This document shows, one piece after another, positions 24,598 to 37,509 of a DNA stretch of 64,000 bases. The notes under the pieces are model-generated. The model worked only from the letters and a program-made list of their open reading frames with translations. It ran no database searches and was not told where the DNA came from. The DNA is from Ulota crispa. Lineage: Eukaryota; Streptophyta; Bryopsida; Orthotrichales; Orthotrichaceae. The stretch spans positions 7,566,501 through 7,630,500 of the forward strand of contig OY987244.1 in NCBI GenBank assembly GCA_963920765.1. The letters are read 5' to 3'. A program made the position numbers and the translations under genes. How positions within the stretch are numbered: position 1 is the stretch's first letter; each line of letters begins with the position of its first letter.

Positions 24598-27500
24598 ATG
24601 GCATCACCCATGAATGAGGAGAATGCAGATGATCAAATCACTGCGTATGAGCGCCTTGTGATTCATAGAAAAAGAAGCCTTAGAGATGCTGTGCAGAAAA
24701 ACTTACTGGATGCTGGTTTTGTTGAGGTAGTAGCGTTGGGCCCCTTATTCTTTGGCAGGACGAGCTCTGTTGTTGTAAACACCAAAAAGACGTCGCGGCA
24801 AGGAAGGAAACAAGATGTGAAAGAATTGGACCTTGACTTAGTTGCACTTAGGAGGACACGGCGCAACAAACCAGCCACACTTGCGGGGGACATTGAAGAA
24901 GAGAGGACACCAACATCTCGTCGTCGGAGTGAGGTTGGTTTGAGAATTCACGTGGGAAATTGTTTTACGGATGCTAGTGGTCTTGCACAGTATATGACTT
25001 CTGCTTGGAAATCCTATCATCAAAGAAAAAAAAACAGTCGAGAGTTGGAAGGTTGTTCTTGTTTCATGTCATCTTGTTTTTTTGTTGCTATTGCAAAGAG
25101 TTCTCGGACTCTGATGGCTATGGAAGGAACTTGACATCCAATACTAGAGCGGTGACTGTAAAGATATGCTTTTGCCTTTTAGAGAGCACAAATCATGGTG
25201 TACACATTCATTTTATGTAACTCACTATAATGAAAGCTGATGCTTATTAAAAATTAATTTGCTGTAAATAGTGCTATCTAGCACTTGAGCAGATGCACAT
25301 CTAATTTTGGCATTGAAAAAGCAGTACAACTCTAAAATGTTATTTTTAGCGTGGTTCTTGAAGTTCTCTTTCACTCGTATCCCCTGTTGTAGAACACACA
25401 ATCTAATGGTTAATGTCGCTGCCTGGAAGAGGGTTCAACGACGGAACCCTAACGACGTTGTTAGGTCTCGCTCATTCTCTGAGAAGGAGTTGTTTCTCAC
25501 AACCTTGAATTTGGTGAATGTAACTGGTCCTTTGCATTTCTTCCCTAGGACTGTCCATGGTTTCCTTCATGAATTTTACATACTCCCTTTGTAAATACTT
25601 TGCACTATTTTGACATTTAATATAATGTTTTGCTAACATCTCTAACCATTACAATTAGGAGTATTGTCTTAATGCGGCTTGTAGGCTACATGATGTCTTG
25701 TAGTATCAACAAGTAGTGCATATCATTTTCATACTGGTCAGTAAGTCATTGATTATGACTTACTAGATTTTAGGGAGTATTCTTTTTTATTGTTTTTGGT
25801 TACGACTGGTTTCAAATGTAATTTTTGTTATCAAGCAATTAAATGGGTAAAACAACACAACGTTTTGCACTTTAATTACTTGAAGAATTTAGTCCCAAAA
25901 TTTATTGTCATATGGCCAGTAGTTCATATATGAACTAGAGGGAGTTTTGGTTTAAAATGATAGCTCAAAGGTCGTTGTAATTTTGACTAAATTGAAGTAT
26001 ATGTTTTGTTTTTCAACTAAAATCTTTATAGCAAGTCATAGAGGATTTTGTCAATTGGCAACAAAGACCTTCTCAAGCAAAGCTGAAACATTGCAAATCT
26101 CCTTCAACATCAAAGCAAGGTCAGAATTCCAAAGAATTTGGTGAAGGCAACCACCAAGGTATACATTAGAGTATGGACACAACGAGCACACTTGCAAGGG
26201 GCAACTTTCTAGATCAAGGAATTTGTCAACAAGTACAACCAGTGGATGCTCCACAAATGCAGGATACAAGAGTTAACCAAGGCGGTGATGGTCCTCCAAG
26301 GCCATTGGAGGGGGGGGGTTCATTGGAGGTGTTGGAATGAGGCGACCGGCTAGTGCGTGGTCGGATGATTATTGTGCAAGGTATGGACCACCCGTCCCTG
26401 ACCCATACGTCTCTACATATCAACCTCAACCTTGGTCTACTATACCATACAAGGTAGGGCAAGGTTACGATGGTCGTCCAGGCAGCTACAACAATGAAGG
26501 CAAGTACTTCTACCAAAGACCTCCCTACATTGACCATAGAGGTACGTTATTTCATGTAAATTTTTTTAGGAATGCGTTGTTTCATAAGCTGAAACTTTAG
26601 TAATCTCTGTGTTTATATCAAAGAAATTTCATTTAGTAATTACAATATGCCGATATTATTGTTGCTCAAGTCATGAACAGTGTATTGTAACGTACCGCAT
26701 CATGCAGCACCTTGGTTAGCTATTAGAATGCAAAGGTTCAATAGTCATATTGACTGTTGGTAGTGTGTATTTCCGACGTGTCTCCAAATATATCAACAAT
26801 TTCTAGTGTTGCTTAATATGTTATATGTGAACTTCGAAGTCAAGAGCTATAAAACATGTGTATTCATTATTGTGAAAGTCGCCTATGATTCTCATTAACA
26901 CATGCAATTCAATTATTTTTAGATGCCTCGTCGGTATTGCTCATGCAATGTTATTGCTAATGTCAAGTGCGTATCATAGGAGATCATGTTAAAAAAAATT
27001 GCGCACTGCTTTTTAAAGTTGGACGCACTTGCAAATTAATGTAATGATAATGGCCTCTTCAACACGGAGGCCAATGTGGTTATGTTTTTTTCCAAAAGCA
27101 CACTGATTATAATGTTTGTACAGGAAGTGTACAAACATAATTCCCGACTAATACATGTTCTATAGTCATTCAATCTTCATGGAACGTGTGACGGTTCCAC
27201 TTACAAGATCTTTTGGAGCCAGAGAATTGTCAACAAGATTTGGTTTGAATTCTGCCATGAGTATACCTGATGCAGTAATTCACGTCACATGGGAGTTTCC
27301 CTTTATTATATTTTAAGTAGTTTATAATTCAAATTTGAAACCATCTATTAGTGAATGACGTCCTCCCAAACATAGTATGTTGTTTTACTAAATTGGATTA
27401 TTGTTAAATAGATTGTAACTTCCTTTCCTTGACTGTTACAATTGAAATGTGGTACTTCACGGCATTGGACCCATTTGATTCATTAACTATGTATGAAGAA

Positions 27501-28518
27501 CCCAGCATAGACCATGGGTAGGACTTGGAATCATATCCTTTTGAGGAATATAATGTAGGGCTCGATCAATATCTGGAAGTGTTAGTGTATTTGCACCTTC
27601 AACACATGTGTAATTACAAGGTTGGGCACTTCCGTTCCATGGACTTCATGCCTGCGACTATTGATGATGAGTACCTCCGTAATTTATATGCAATGTCATC
27701 ACTGTACAATGGATATTATCCATTTGATAGTTATGAGCTTGAGTATGACAATTGGTTGTATGCTTAGGTATATAGAGCTATGTTATAAAGTTTTCAATTT
27801 AGAGCTGTAGTAGTGGGAGTATATGTAATACTCACCACTTCATGAATTTGGTTATGTTCTACACATGGAGGTACCCATTATAGTACAACATTGTATGTGT
27901 TCATATAATTGAATAGAAGGAAACTACTACATTATGTCATGTGGTATAAGTCAGTACAATTTTAATGGAATAGGTTAAGTGTATGACAAGTTTGCCAATC
28001 ATATTAACATTGCTTATTTGTTTTTCTTTATTTAGAATATGTACAGTCAATGTTATGTTGCAAAGGATAGATTTTGGAGTAGTGGTGACTTGTTATTGCA
28101 AGATAATGCAATGTGTAGCCCGTGAATTTCATTTCACATTAGTAGAATACGTTATTTAATACTTTTTCTAACATGATACTATGGATTATCAACGCGTCCA
28201 AACTTTGCTATGATTTAACATGTCTTTCAACATGTTTTGTCAATTCATACTAATACACTTATAGCTGAGCAAAATTTCATCATTTTAATCACTTCCGTTG
28301 TCATTTAACTCATTACAGCATCTCTTAAATTTTGAAATTAAATCAAGTGGTGTATGTTCTATTCAAAATTACTTCACATCACTTTCTGTTTTACAAGGTT
28401 ATATCCTTACAACTAGTGCAATAGAGAGCATGATTTAAACCTCCAAGAATTGGAAGAACGTCTGCGTTAGGACCAAAGAGGACGTGAAAGAGGAACACCA
28501 CTGGTAACAAATGCCGCA

Positions 28519-29080
28519 TTGGCTGCAACGTCTGCATCGCCATCTGATGTCCCTGTCACGCAGATGAACATGCGGCAAGAAAGAATTGCATTGGTCTCAA
28601 CTGGTAATGTGAGAGATGTTCCTCCACCAGAAGATGAGCCTCAACGACCACTTCACTTGAACTTGGAGATCCAACAGGGACAAATGCGTCGTTCTTCAAG
28701 AAGGATATAGTTGCGTTGTCAAGGGACTTGAATCCAATTTACGGTTGGGATAAACAAACAGAAGAAGACAAGGAGATACTAAAATATAGATTGCTCCATG
28801 ATTACCAATATTACGGGGATACCACTAAGCTGAACGATAAGTGGTTGAAAAGAGAAGCCGGAGGAGCATTAATGCGTCATCAATTTTTGATTAACTAGGG
28901 TATAGATGGGAGTGAACCTAGACCTCTGGATTTACTTGAAGAAATCTGGAACAAGATGGTGGAGCTCAGGAAAACAAAGGAGGCGCAAGAGAGGTCTACC
29001 AGAATGGCCAACATTGCCAGAGGAAGAGGTAGTGCAAACACAACAAAAAAAGCTATACAGGAAAAAATTACTTTAGAGTT
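28519..29080 (+). pseudogene. TnpA-like exons with one in-frame stop
   Basis: A Pro/Arg-rich frame at 28519-28710 ends in MRRSSRRI. A second frame covers 28716-29080 and is open except for a TAG at 28897-28899, after MRHQFLIN. It ends at the donor-like GTAAGC following ITLEL. It is rich in Lys, Glu and Arg (ARGRGSANTTKKA), as expected of a DNA-binding accessory protein. No catalytic motif is visible. Confidence 0.5.
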
Positions 29081-29509
29081 GGTAAGCCCTTTATCCTGAC
29101 TGCAATTGTATAGTATTGATTCATAGTTGAAGCCTCTAAAGTATTTATTAAAGACTCGTAACTATGTAAAGGAACATGACAAAGCACTTCAGAATGGGAA
29201 CAAGCTCTCATGGGTTCATGATGTTTACGTAATCTGTATAATTTATGTTCCATTCACAACCTTAATGATTGCTCATGTACCGTAAGTGTCAGTTTCTTTA
29301 TTAATCCTCTTTAGTCTTACCATGTTTAACATTTTTAGTAACTGTATAGACTATTCATGCTGAAATTGAAAAACAATTGATTTGAAATGCTTTTTACATG
29401 AATATTCAAACTCAAACATGAAGATTAATTACTCTAACTTGTAATTGCTGAATGATCTTAGGCAATACAGATGGGGCAAGACCCCCCAGAGCATGTAATC
29501 TAAGAGGCA

Positions 29510-30016
29510 ATGGCAAAGGAATGGGCAATTGTGCAGGATGAGACGGCACAAAGAAAACAACAGTGGATGACAACGGCGGCGAGTACGGCTGCTATAGTTG
29601 CTATGAAAGACATGGAGCAGCGTATGAAGACATTCAAGGACTTCATGATGAAATGGAACCAACCCTTAAAAAAATGTAGGGACTCATCAGGTGCGAATCA
29701 TGAACAAGACAGAGGAAAATCAAAACAACCAAGCAGTGTTGGAATTGATGTTATTACTCCATTCAGTGTAGGGGATGAAGCAACCGTGATTGCAATCGGC
29801 GTTGTTGAAAAACAACGGCTCTCAGCGGAGGGCAATTTGAGCGACAAGTCAAGGGCATTCACAAAAGCAGACATGGATTTAGTTGAGGATAACGGTACCT
29901 CTGGATCTGATGTAGTGGGGGAGCCTGTGTTTCAAGTTGTTAGCATTGTAGAAGCTGAGGTAGAGCAGATTTTTGGAGGTGTGAGAGCAACAAAGCAAGA
30001 GTTTCAACAACCCTGA
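29510..30016 (+). CDS. Charged helical exon of the CACTA second gene
   Basis: This open stretch reads MAKEWAIVQDETAQRKQQWM, then a helical region (DMEQRMKTFKDFMMKWNQ) that could form a coiled coil, then a Ser/Glu-rich tail. The coding frame probably begins upstream near 29461, since the interval after the acceptor-like TTAG is open. I do not recognise the protein. Position and orientation make it part of the TnpA-like gene. Confidence 0.4.
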   Translation: MAKEWAIVQDETAQRKQQWMTTAASTAAIVAMKDMEQRMKTFKDFMMKWNQPLKKCRDSSGANHEQDRGKSKQPSSVGIDVITPFSVGDEATVIAIGVVEKQRLSAEGNLSDKSRAFTKADMDLVEDNGTSGSDVVGEPVFQVVSIVEAEVEQIFGGVRATKQEFQQP

Positions 30017-31350
30017 CAAAGTCACTCACAGTTCCACCCTCTGCTACTAATGTTGGAATGAGTACAAGTCCTTCTATGGCCACGAAGAGATGTTTGGTCT
30101 TGGCAGGTAGGGAATCTGCAAAAACGCCATCAGTCAACCAGAACAATGGAAATCTAGACAACAATGAGGGCATGACATATATTGATCATGTAAGTTACTG
30201 AAGAGCAAGGTGGACGTCAACCCTTGTATGGTATGCCAAAAAAATTATGGGAAATGTTTTTTTCTTTTCTTTTTATCCATGCAGTTTTCAACAAAATAAT
30301 GCACTCATTTTTGTTTTTGGTATGCTATCAGTCAGTATTCATGCAATTTTCAAATTTCCATCCTATTTATCCGCTATAGAGATTGTTAGGTAAATTTTGT
30401 GACTTGACGTCCATATTTGTTTACTTATATATCGAAAGAATTGTACATCTTTAGAAGACATGAGGTACTTCTGTAATGGTGAATATGACACAACAACTTT
30501 GAATATATTTTATTGGTTAATGCATAGGTCTTGGAGAATCCAATGGCACAAGTCTATCAGACTATCTTACATAATAGGAAAAAACAAAAACCCGTACGAG
30601 ATCCCCTTCAAGAGCCGTTGAATGTGGAAGAGGAACCGTGTCATCATAGTATAAGCAATGAATAATCCATCGGGAAAAAGGTCAAGAATGTCAGGAAACC
30701 GGCGAAAGCAGATGTTGTGAAAAACTCCAAGAGACAGGGCAAGGTCAAAGTTGTGTAGTTCAAAAAATATATTAATATTCTAATTTGTGCGTTAATGTGC
30801 TTGCTTGTAGAATACATGGGTGACGTATGTATGTGAATAACAATTGAGGTTTTGCCATTCATATGTCAATGACATTCATATTGTGAGAAAAATGTTTCAA
30901 AACCATGTCTAGAAGAAAGTGTTCAGAAAGTGATTAAATTTATGAATGTTTCCTAACAGTTGATATTCATATCATATGCATAGTGTAGCAGTTGGATGCA
31001 TTGAGGTTATGCTACACCATAAGCACAATCTCCCAAATCCAAACAATATGTTCAAGATGTTTTACGCATCCTCTAACAATATGTTTGGAGTGTTACAAAA
31101 TCAAAAGTGAAGAGCCACTTCTTTAGAGTGCGAAGAGGTCTGGTTTGTAAGTTGGCGTTATCACAATACTTGTATTATAGAACGTATTTGTTTTGTAGGA
31201 TATCTATGTAATTGAAAATATGTAAGGCATACCTTGTTTGTGGAAATGCTTCATTATTTCCACTGGATTACTTTTTAGTGTCAATTCATTATTATTGACT
31301 ATGGGCTGTTAGTTTTGATTTTAATACTTGTGTTTGTATTATTTCCTTAG

Positions 31351-31683
31351 GGTCAGGTAGGGTATGATCTAGGGAAGTATTTGAAACCCTTTCATAAATC
31401 CAACATGTTCAAAGTGATAAGAGTGGGTGAAGTCATATTAGAGGAGTGTGAAGGTGACACAACAATCCTGCCGGCTTCTCCTGACAATTGTCTCATTAGA
31501 ATTCGTGTGAAGAGAGTTTACTGTCCAAGTGTGGCGTTGGTGTATTTGGATTTAGACAATGCTGGGAAAGTAATGTGTTCCACACTTGGAGAGGCATATA
31601 CAAAGAAACGTAGCATTTGGTGGCTGGCACCAATAGAAGACTATGTTGAAATTTTTCAAAGAAATGAGGAACAACGGTTTTAG
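31351..31683 (+). CDS. Terminal exon of the CACTA second gene, unknown compact domain
   Basis: It follows an acceptor TTTCCTTAG at 31342-31350 and runs open to a TAG at 31681. It encodes about 110 residues: GQVGYDLGKYLKPFHKSNMF, then a beta-rich region with LIRIRVKRVYCPSVALVYLD, and IWWLAPIEDYVEIFQ. Later CACTA accessory proteins often end in a short domain with a charged or aromatic W-P motif, and IWWLAP may correspond. That link is a guess. The exon looks well preserved next to the broken exons upstream. Confidence 0.45.
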   Translation, partial: GQVGYDLGKYLKPFHKSNMFKVIRVGEVILEECEGDTTILPASPDNCLIRIRVKRVYCPSVALVYLDLDNAGKVMCSTLGEAYTKKRSIWWLAPIEDYVEIFQRNEEQRF

Positions 31684-34600
31684 GATTTTTCATGAATCCC
31701 CCACCCTTGGTTGTGTTTCAATACAAAGGCTTGAGTACGTGTTGTAATAGGAGTGAGAAAATGCGGTTTTGTCAGATCATTGTGATTGTTAACAATGGTC
31801 ATGGTTTTATTCCGATAGTAGGTAGGATTCTGTGAACGTAGTGGATAGCTAAACATCAAACTCATGTTATGGTGTGGGTGAAGAACAGTGTGAAAGAGTT
31901 TGCTGTCTGTCTTGATTTGCTGACATTGGGTACATGTAATATAGATTAAAGCGGTGATATTAAAAGTGGAGTGAGAGACGTGCTCGCTAGAGATGATGTT
32001 CAGTTGTGAATATGCTAGAGCAAATGCGGTATTATAAGAATATGCTAACATATGCTGTAGAGTGGGTATAGGTACTGAGAAGGTTATTGGTTTGTGTATT
32101 ATGTGTAAATGTACATTTATTCCAGTATTGTAATGAGGAGGTTGCTACTGTTGTGTTTCCTCAAATTCATCAACCAGCGACACATAATCCTGAAATCTCC
32201 TTATTAACCAATTCAATTTGAATTGAAGCAATTTTTAGTTGTCTACAGTTGTTTGTCAATATTGTTTGTACTGAGTTATTGGATTTAACAACAAACTATT
32301 AGGAATGGATTCGAGTAATGTTTGGATTGACCAACTTGATACTTGTCCTTGTTGAGCAAAGGCACAGGTAAATTGCAAGACCTCTCATACATGTTTCTTT
32401 CTTAATTTTATTATTTTCTAGTGAAGTTTTATTGATGACATGCTAGGAAGTTTACTTATCTACAATACCGTTCTTATCATTTTGCAATTTGAGCATTGAA
32501 ACAGTTTGTAGTACTTTGATTACCCTTGGATACGATGTTGACATTCTATATATGTTAACCTTTCAGACAATTGTTTGATAGAAGAGGCAAAGCGTCAGTG
32601 AAGGAGCACTTTCTATGATTACGGGCAATACAAATGATCACAAGTATTTGTAATGACAATGACATGGTTTTTTTTTGTAAACTGGATGTATAAAGTTCTA
32701 TAATGGTATAGCATTGTAATGTAAGTAATAATGGGTGGGAGTTTGTATTGAAATGAGTAATGGACGCATTTGCATTTGGAATTTTGCTGCGGGGTTGTTG
32801 CACTATTGTAATTGGTGAAGTTTGTCTTGTGGTTTTGAGCGACACTTGTAGCTGTGGTTAATTCATGAACTATGAGATGGGAAACAAGAACTGCCGTTGG
32901 ATAATAACCTTTTGTAATTGAAGTTGAATATAATGGAAAGTTATTGTTCAATGTTTTCACAGCGGTAGTACTATTCACCCTTTTCACCATTTCAATAGTT
33001 ATAGCAAATTCCTATATGTAACAAAGTGATGGTATTGAAAGTGCTGTGAACGTAATTTCTGTTCTGTGGGGAACATTGAGTGGACATAGGTATACGTTAC
33101 ATTTGCATGGCAAACAAGTTGTCCAAGTATTACGTAAGTACTGTGAATTGGATACAGTAATTGGCAATGCCATAACCATTTGGGGTGGCATGTAATATGT
33201 ACTTTGTATTGATCAGTAGTTTAAGAACTTCTCTTAGATAGTGGTTTACGGAGCTAGTAATCCGATTCAAAATAAATATTTATTTTAAGTATGGTAATGT
33301 ATGATTTAAGTGTTGCAATACAGTGTAATTGTTGTGACATGTGACAAACATACATGTATAACAATGTGAATTTCATAGCCGGTGTTGTATTAGTGAAATT
33401 GTTGTAGCACCTGAACTAGAAGTCTGTGGGGTCAATACGTAATAACATGGTTTGAACACAAGAATTGTGGACCTTGTAGTACTAGTGAGCATGTAATGAG
33501 TTTGAGTGAATAATAGGTAAGGGACAATGTCAAAGTAATCGGTAATGTCTCATAAGAGTGACGGAAATTTAAATGCAGTCGGTATTGGGTTGTTGAAGTT
33601 GAGGAATACTTCTTGTACTAATTGTTCATATGTCAACAGGGGAGTTGTACTTAATCTAGTGTTGTTGATGTAGATACTAACACGGGAATAACATATTTGA
33701 AATTATGATAGAACAGGAAGGGACAATTTAGGGAAGTATTGTCTTGTAATGGTTTCTGGCAATTGAAGGGATAAGTTAAATTATTATTGTGTTGCCGGCA
33801 GTGTCAAAAACAATATGATTGGAATTGGTTGCACTCCGTAATAACGTCTATCCATAATTTTTTTAGATAATACGCCCTTCCAAGTGTACAAGGGAAATAG
33901 TGATAACAAAGAAAAGAGAAGCAATTGAAAGGTATGTAGCAGTGCACAGACTTATGGCCAATTGTAGGCATTGCTTTTCATGTATAGGTGTTTTGCGTCA
34001 TTGGAACATTGTGTAGTTTGAAAGACAAATTGTGGCAATAGGGAAGCATACATATGGTAATTGTGAAGTTAATGTGTATTGCCTTTCAAGTAATGAAAGG
34101 AAGTATGTGTAAATTGTAACAGTTTAGAAAGAGATGTAATACGGTACAGAGATGTATGTGAATGATGGAATCATATATTGAAAATTAAATGAGATGATCA
34201 CATTAACAATGGTGCACGTCCTTCATGAACATGATAGACATTGGAAATGTATTGAATGAAGCAATGCTTTTGAAGAAGCTACAATGAAGAGCCAACATTG
34301 TAGTTTGAAATTTATGAATTGGAGCCATGATTAAGTGGTAATAAGCCAAAAACATGACACGTAATTATGTAATTTCCTTATGTGGCTTGATGAAGGATTT
34401 GATGAGGGGCATGTGAAGTGGGTTGTATCTTTGTGATGGAAGAATTTGCGGTTTTATGACGTAGTCCCTTTAGCAAAGTAGCATGTCATTTGTTGTCGTT
34501 GTATATTTTTTGGTATTTGCTATTGTTTATGTTCAGTGATATAGAAATGGAATATGTTGCATAAATGTTTACATGATTTTGAGTTCTTAGAACAAATGAT

Positions 34601-36684
34601 TCAACAGACAATTGTTGTAATAGTCAATGTCGACTTACATCACCTTACTTGTAGCCCTAGATGTCCAGTATTTGTAATAATAATGGAATAAAAGTAGAAC
34701 AAATTTGAGAGGTAAATGTTGAATATCATGACAGTGATGAGACGGTGAGCCAAATAAATGGATACAAAATATTAAAGACATATAATGGAAGGAATTGCTT
34801 CTTGTAATTGGAATTTGCAAATAGGAGGACAAGGTGCCAATTGATGAGTGATTTAACATAGTTTTCAATCCATTTTAATTGACAAAAATCATTATGAAGC
34901 TTCAATTTGCTAATTTGTTAGTGGTCATAGGCTTGGAGATAACTAGAAGTCTTCATTGTAGTGCATGTATATGTAGTGTACTCTCTTATTATGTGCGTGT
35001 GTAAGTTGCATAGGGAATTACCATATTATATCTTATGTACAAAGGTATTGGAAAAATATATTGACATGTTAATTACAAGGTTTTGTAGAGGAGATGGTGA
35101 ATGACTACTGCCATTGCAAAAACAATAGTCGCAAAAGAAAAGTAAGTTGCTAATGTCTGACGCAAATAATTTGTTTTCATGGAATTCAAGCATTGACAAA
35201 GTAAAATTTCATGAGGAATGAGTGTAGATAATGATCAGAGCATGGCATTGTGAAAGAGCAATCTTGCGGGAATTATGCAATGTGGCTTACATTGCTTATG
35301 AAGGTAGGAGAAAATCTTTGAAAATGGGGGTAAATGGAATTTTAGAAGCCTGATTAACATGCAAGTGTCCATGCGCTGATTATTTGGTCATTTGATAAAG
35401 AAGTAATGTGCAGACACAACTTACATAGGCACGTTACTGGGAGTATTCAACATGGAAGATCGAAGTCCAAAACTACGTGAACTGCCGTCTCTAGAGTACA
35501 CTTAGTACTAACAAGAGTGAAGGGGAAGATGATGAGGGAAGGGGATCTCAATTAGAACTCAAAAATGTAGTACGGTGTGTAAAATTAGAGAACAACAAGT
35601 AGTTTATGTATATTGTACATTTTGCATGATTGAAGGTAATATGTTTTTCTTGAAACCATTAGGAAGGTGCAAAGTGTGATGATGTACTTTTGTTCACATA
35701 TATACTGAACGACCAGATATAGTGTAATTGGTTTCATCATGAGGAGTCACATCAAAACATTTGGTGCGGTACCTGACTTCAACTATCTTGAAATTGGACA
35801 GAGCCAAATTCATTGTAAGCAACTTCAAAGAAGGTAATCATTCATTTGCTTTGGAGTGAATATTTGCAAAGGATACTCCATGTTTTGTTCTTGGCTCACA
35901 TGTATGGAATATGCATTTTCTGAGGTACGTGTACACACGGTTGAGAACCGTGGTTACAAGAGACAGTTTTACATCGTTTTCTCTAGCCATGATAAGAGAA
36001 GATGGTGTTACTAGCAAGAAAATGAAAACCCTATACGTAATATCAAATGTAGGATGGTGGTCAAGATGATTTAGTTCTGTGTTAGAATGAATGTATAGTC
36101 GTTGCTGGTAGAAACTAAGACATGTTCCTAACGACTATTGCTTTAGGAACCATTTCCCAGCAGAGAAAATGACGGAAATGTATGCTTGGTAACAACAACG
36201 ATAACAATAAAATCGCAATTAACAATTCACTGATATGTTCAAAACAAGGCAGTACTAAGTTTGTGAAGAGAAATAAACGTCAGAAAATCTTATTTTAAAG
36301 GTATATTAATTACAACATGTACTGTTCCAGCTTGTGTCAAGACAGTCGAAATATATGGAAATAAAACAAAACAAAAATATCCATAAACAAATTGTTCCAA
36401 GACAGGACACTCGTGGCGGAATAATCTAAATCTATAGGAATGCTGCCATTTGGCAAGATATAAGTAGTCAATGCGGACTTCCAGGGAAACATGTGTATGA
36501 TGACCCTGGCAACGAGTTTTGCTTAGCAAACGCTTGAAAACAAAGCGTCAACGCAAATCAAATTTTGTGAACACGTCCATGTATGGGTGTTCAGAACAAG
36601 GAAGTGAACAAAAACCACTGGATGTCTTCTTGTTAGCAAATTACGTTGAAGTTAACACAAATTTGCGTTCCCATCATGTAATAC
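31684..36684. other. Gene-free right arm of the CACTA element
   Basis: Five kilobases without a convincing gene. The plus strand is clearly G- and T-rich and C-poor; for example line 32041-32100 has about 18 G and 4 C. It probably represents the 3' region plus long subterminal DNA. Only short frames of no recognisable type occur. Confidence 0.5.
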
Positions 36685-36949
36685 TGAACAGGTTTTTCTA
36701 CTAGTGAAATCAACAATGATTTTTTGTTGATTTTTTGTTGTTCTGTCTTATCCAAAAGTGTCCATATTAACAAAAAACTGTTGAGTTTCTGTTGTTTTGG
36801 TCGTGTTTTTAGTACTTTAAAGGCTACTAATGTTAAACCATACCAAATTGTGGAAAATGAAGAAAAAAGCCACACTAATAATTCTAAGAGTTTCTAATTT
36901 TCTTGAGAACTTCATTAATTTTTCAAAAATCAAAACATTTTCATGTAGT

Positions 36950-37350
36950 CCAAAAAGATTTTAGAAAGATTTCAAAAACAACCCAAACTATTCTAATAGT
37001 TTTTTACAAAAAAATATTTCAAAGTGTTTTAATGAACTACAAAAAGATTCTAAAACCACTCTAATTGAGTCTAAAAGATTCTATTTTTATAAAGATTTTG
37101 AAGTCTTTCAACAAATTTCATAATTAAAGATTCCAAAAAGATTCTCAAAGATTCTCAAAGATTCTTAAATTTTTTGAAAAGGTTTTGAAATATTCCAAAA
37201 ATATTCTTAAAGATTCTCAAAGTTTTCAAAAAGATTCTTAAAGATTCCAAAAAGATTCTTGGAGATTCTCATAGATTCTAAAAGATTCTTGAAGATTTTC
37301 AAAGATTCCAAAAAGAATTCTCAAGGATTCCCAAAATATTCTCAAAAATT
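36950..37350. repeat. Degenerate AAAGATTCT-type short repeats
   Basis: Many imperfect copies of CTCAAAGATTCCAAAAAGAT-like units follow one another. They lie inside the right flank of the outer CACTA element and look like a decayed low-complexity array. Confidence 0.7.
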
Positions 37351-37509
37351 CCAAAAATTTTGATGATTTATATAATGGTGTCCAAATCAACAGAATGTAT
37401 TTAGTTTTTTACAGAATTATGTTAAATTAGTCAATTAGCGTGGACAAGTGCCCAAAACAACACGAAACTGTTAATTTTTTGTTGTTTTGGATAGAGTTTT
37501 CTACTAGTG

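Larger units (their letters stand above)
24598..31683 (+). pseudogene. Second gene of the CACTA element (TnpA-like), multi-exon and partly decayed
   Basis: Several plus-strand coding stretches lie in one direction with plausible GT-AG borders. They are 24598-25134 (starts MASPMNEENADDQ, basic and Arg-rich), about 26337-26541 (Tyr/Pro-rich), 27525-27767 (acidic, Tyr-rich), 28519-29080, 29510-30016 and 31351-31683. A run of nine G near 26311 may break the frame before 26337. The stretch at 28716-29080 (NPIYGWDKQTEEDKEILKY, NKMVELRKTKEAQERS) resembles the charged helical region of plant Ptta/En/Spm TnpA-type proteins. That is inference from layout and composition, not from a diagnostic motif. 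CACTA elements normally carry such a second protein that binds subterminal repeats and assists the transposase. Confidence 0.55.
15822..36706. mobile_element. 20.9-kb CACTA (En/Spm) element with both ends and target duplication
   Basis: The left terminus is CACTAGTAGAAAAGCATG at 15822; the right terminus on minus is CACTAGTAGAAAAACCTG ending at 36706. About 20 of the first 22 terminal bases agree. Both sides carry the triplet AAA (15819-15821 and 36707-36709), the 3-bp duplication typical of CACTA elements. Removing the insert leaves GTGTCCAAATCAACA, which closely matches an intact subterminal motif of the outer element near 37378. Inside are two divergent genes: transposase on minus (22840-17721) and a second-protein gene on plus (24598-31683). 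Both are decayed, so the copy is probably immobile by itself. The intact ends could still be recognised by enzyme made elsewhere. Confidence 0.88.
13985..37509. mobile_element. Outer non-autonomous CACTA element, split by a larger CACTA insertion
   Basis: The left end begins CACTAGTAGAAAA at 13985. The right end at 37509 reads CACTAGTAGAAAA on minus. Without the inner insertion at 15822-36706 the element is about 2.6 kb. Both flanks carry subterminal motifs such as TTTGTTGATTTTCTGTTG and GTGTCCAAA/ATCAACA. No gene is visible in it. It contains a tRNA-derived repeat at 14240-14374, a degenerate AT-rich stretch at 14950-15780 repeating TATCAAAAATGCTCTTT-like units, and AAAGATTCT-type repeats at 36950-37350. 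Flanking triplets are AAG on the left and AAA on the right, so the target duplication is imperfect. An alternative is two unrelated termini of one family. Confidence 0.6.

Noticed and set aside
25307-25594. A 95-residue frame inside the CACTA element as a separate gene.
   Set aside because: No start context, no motif and no splice continuity; more likely intron or a decayed exon of the second gene.
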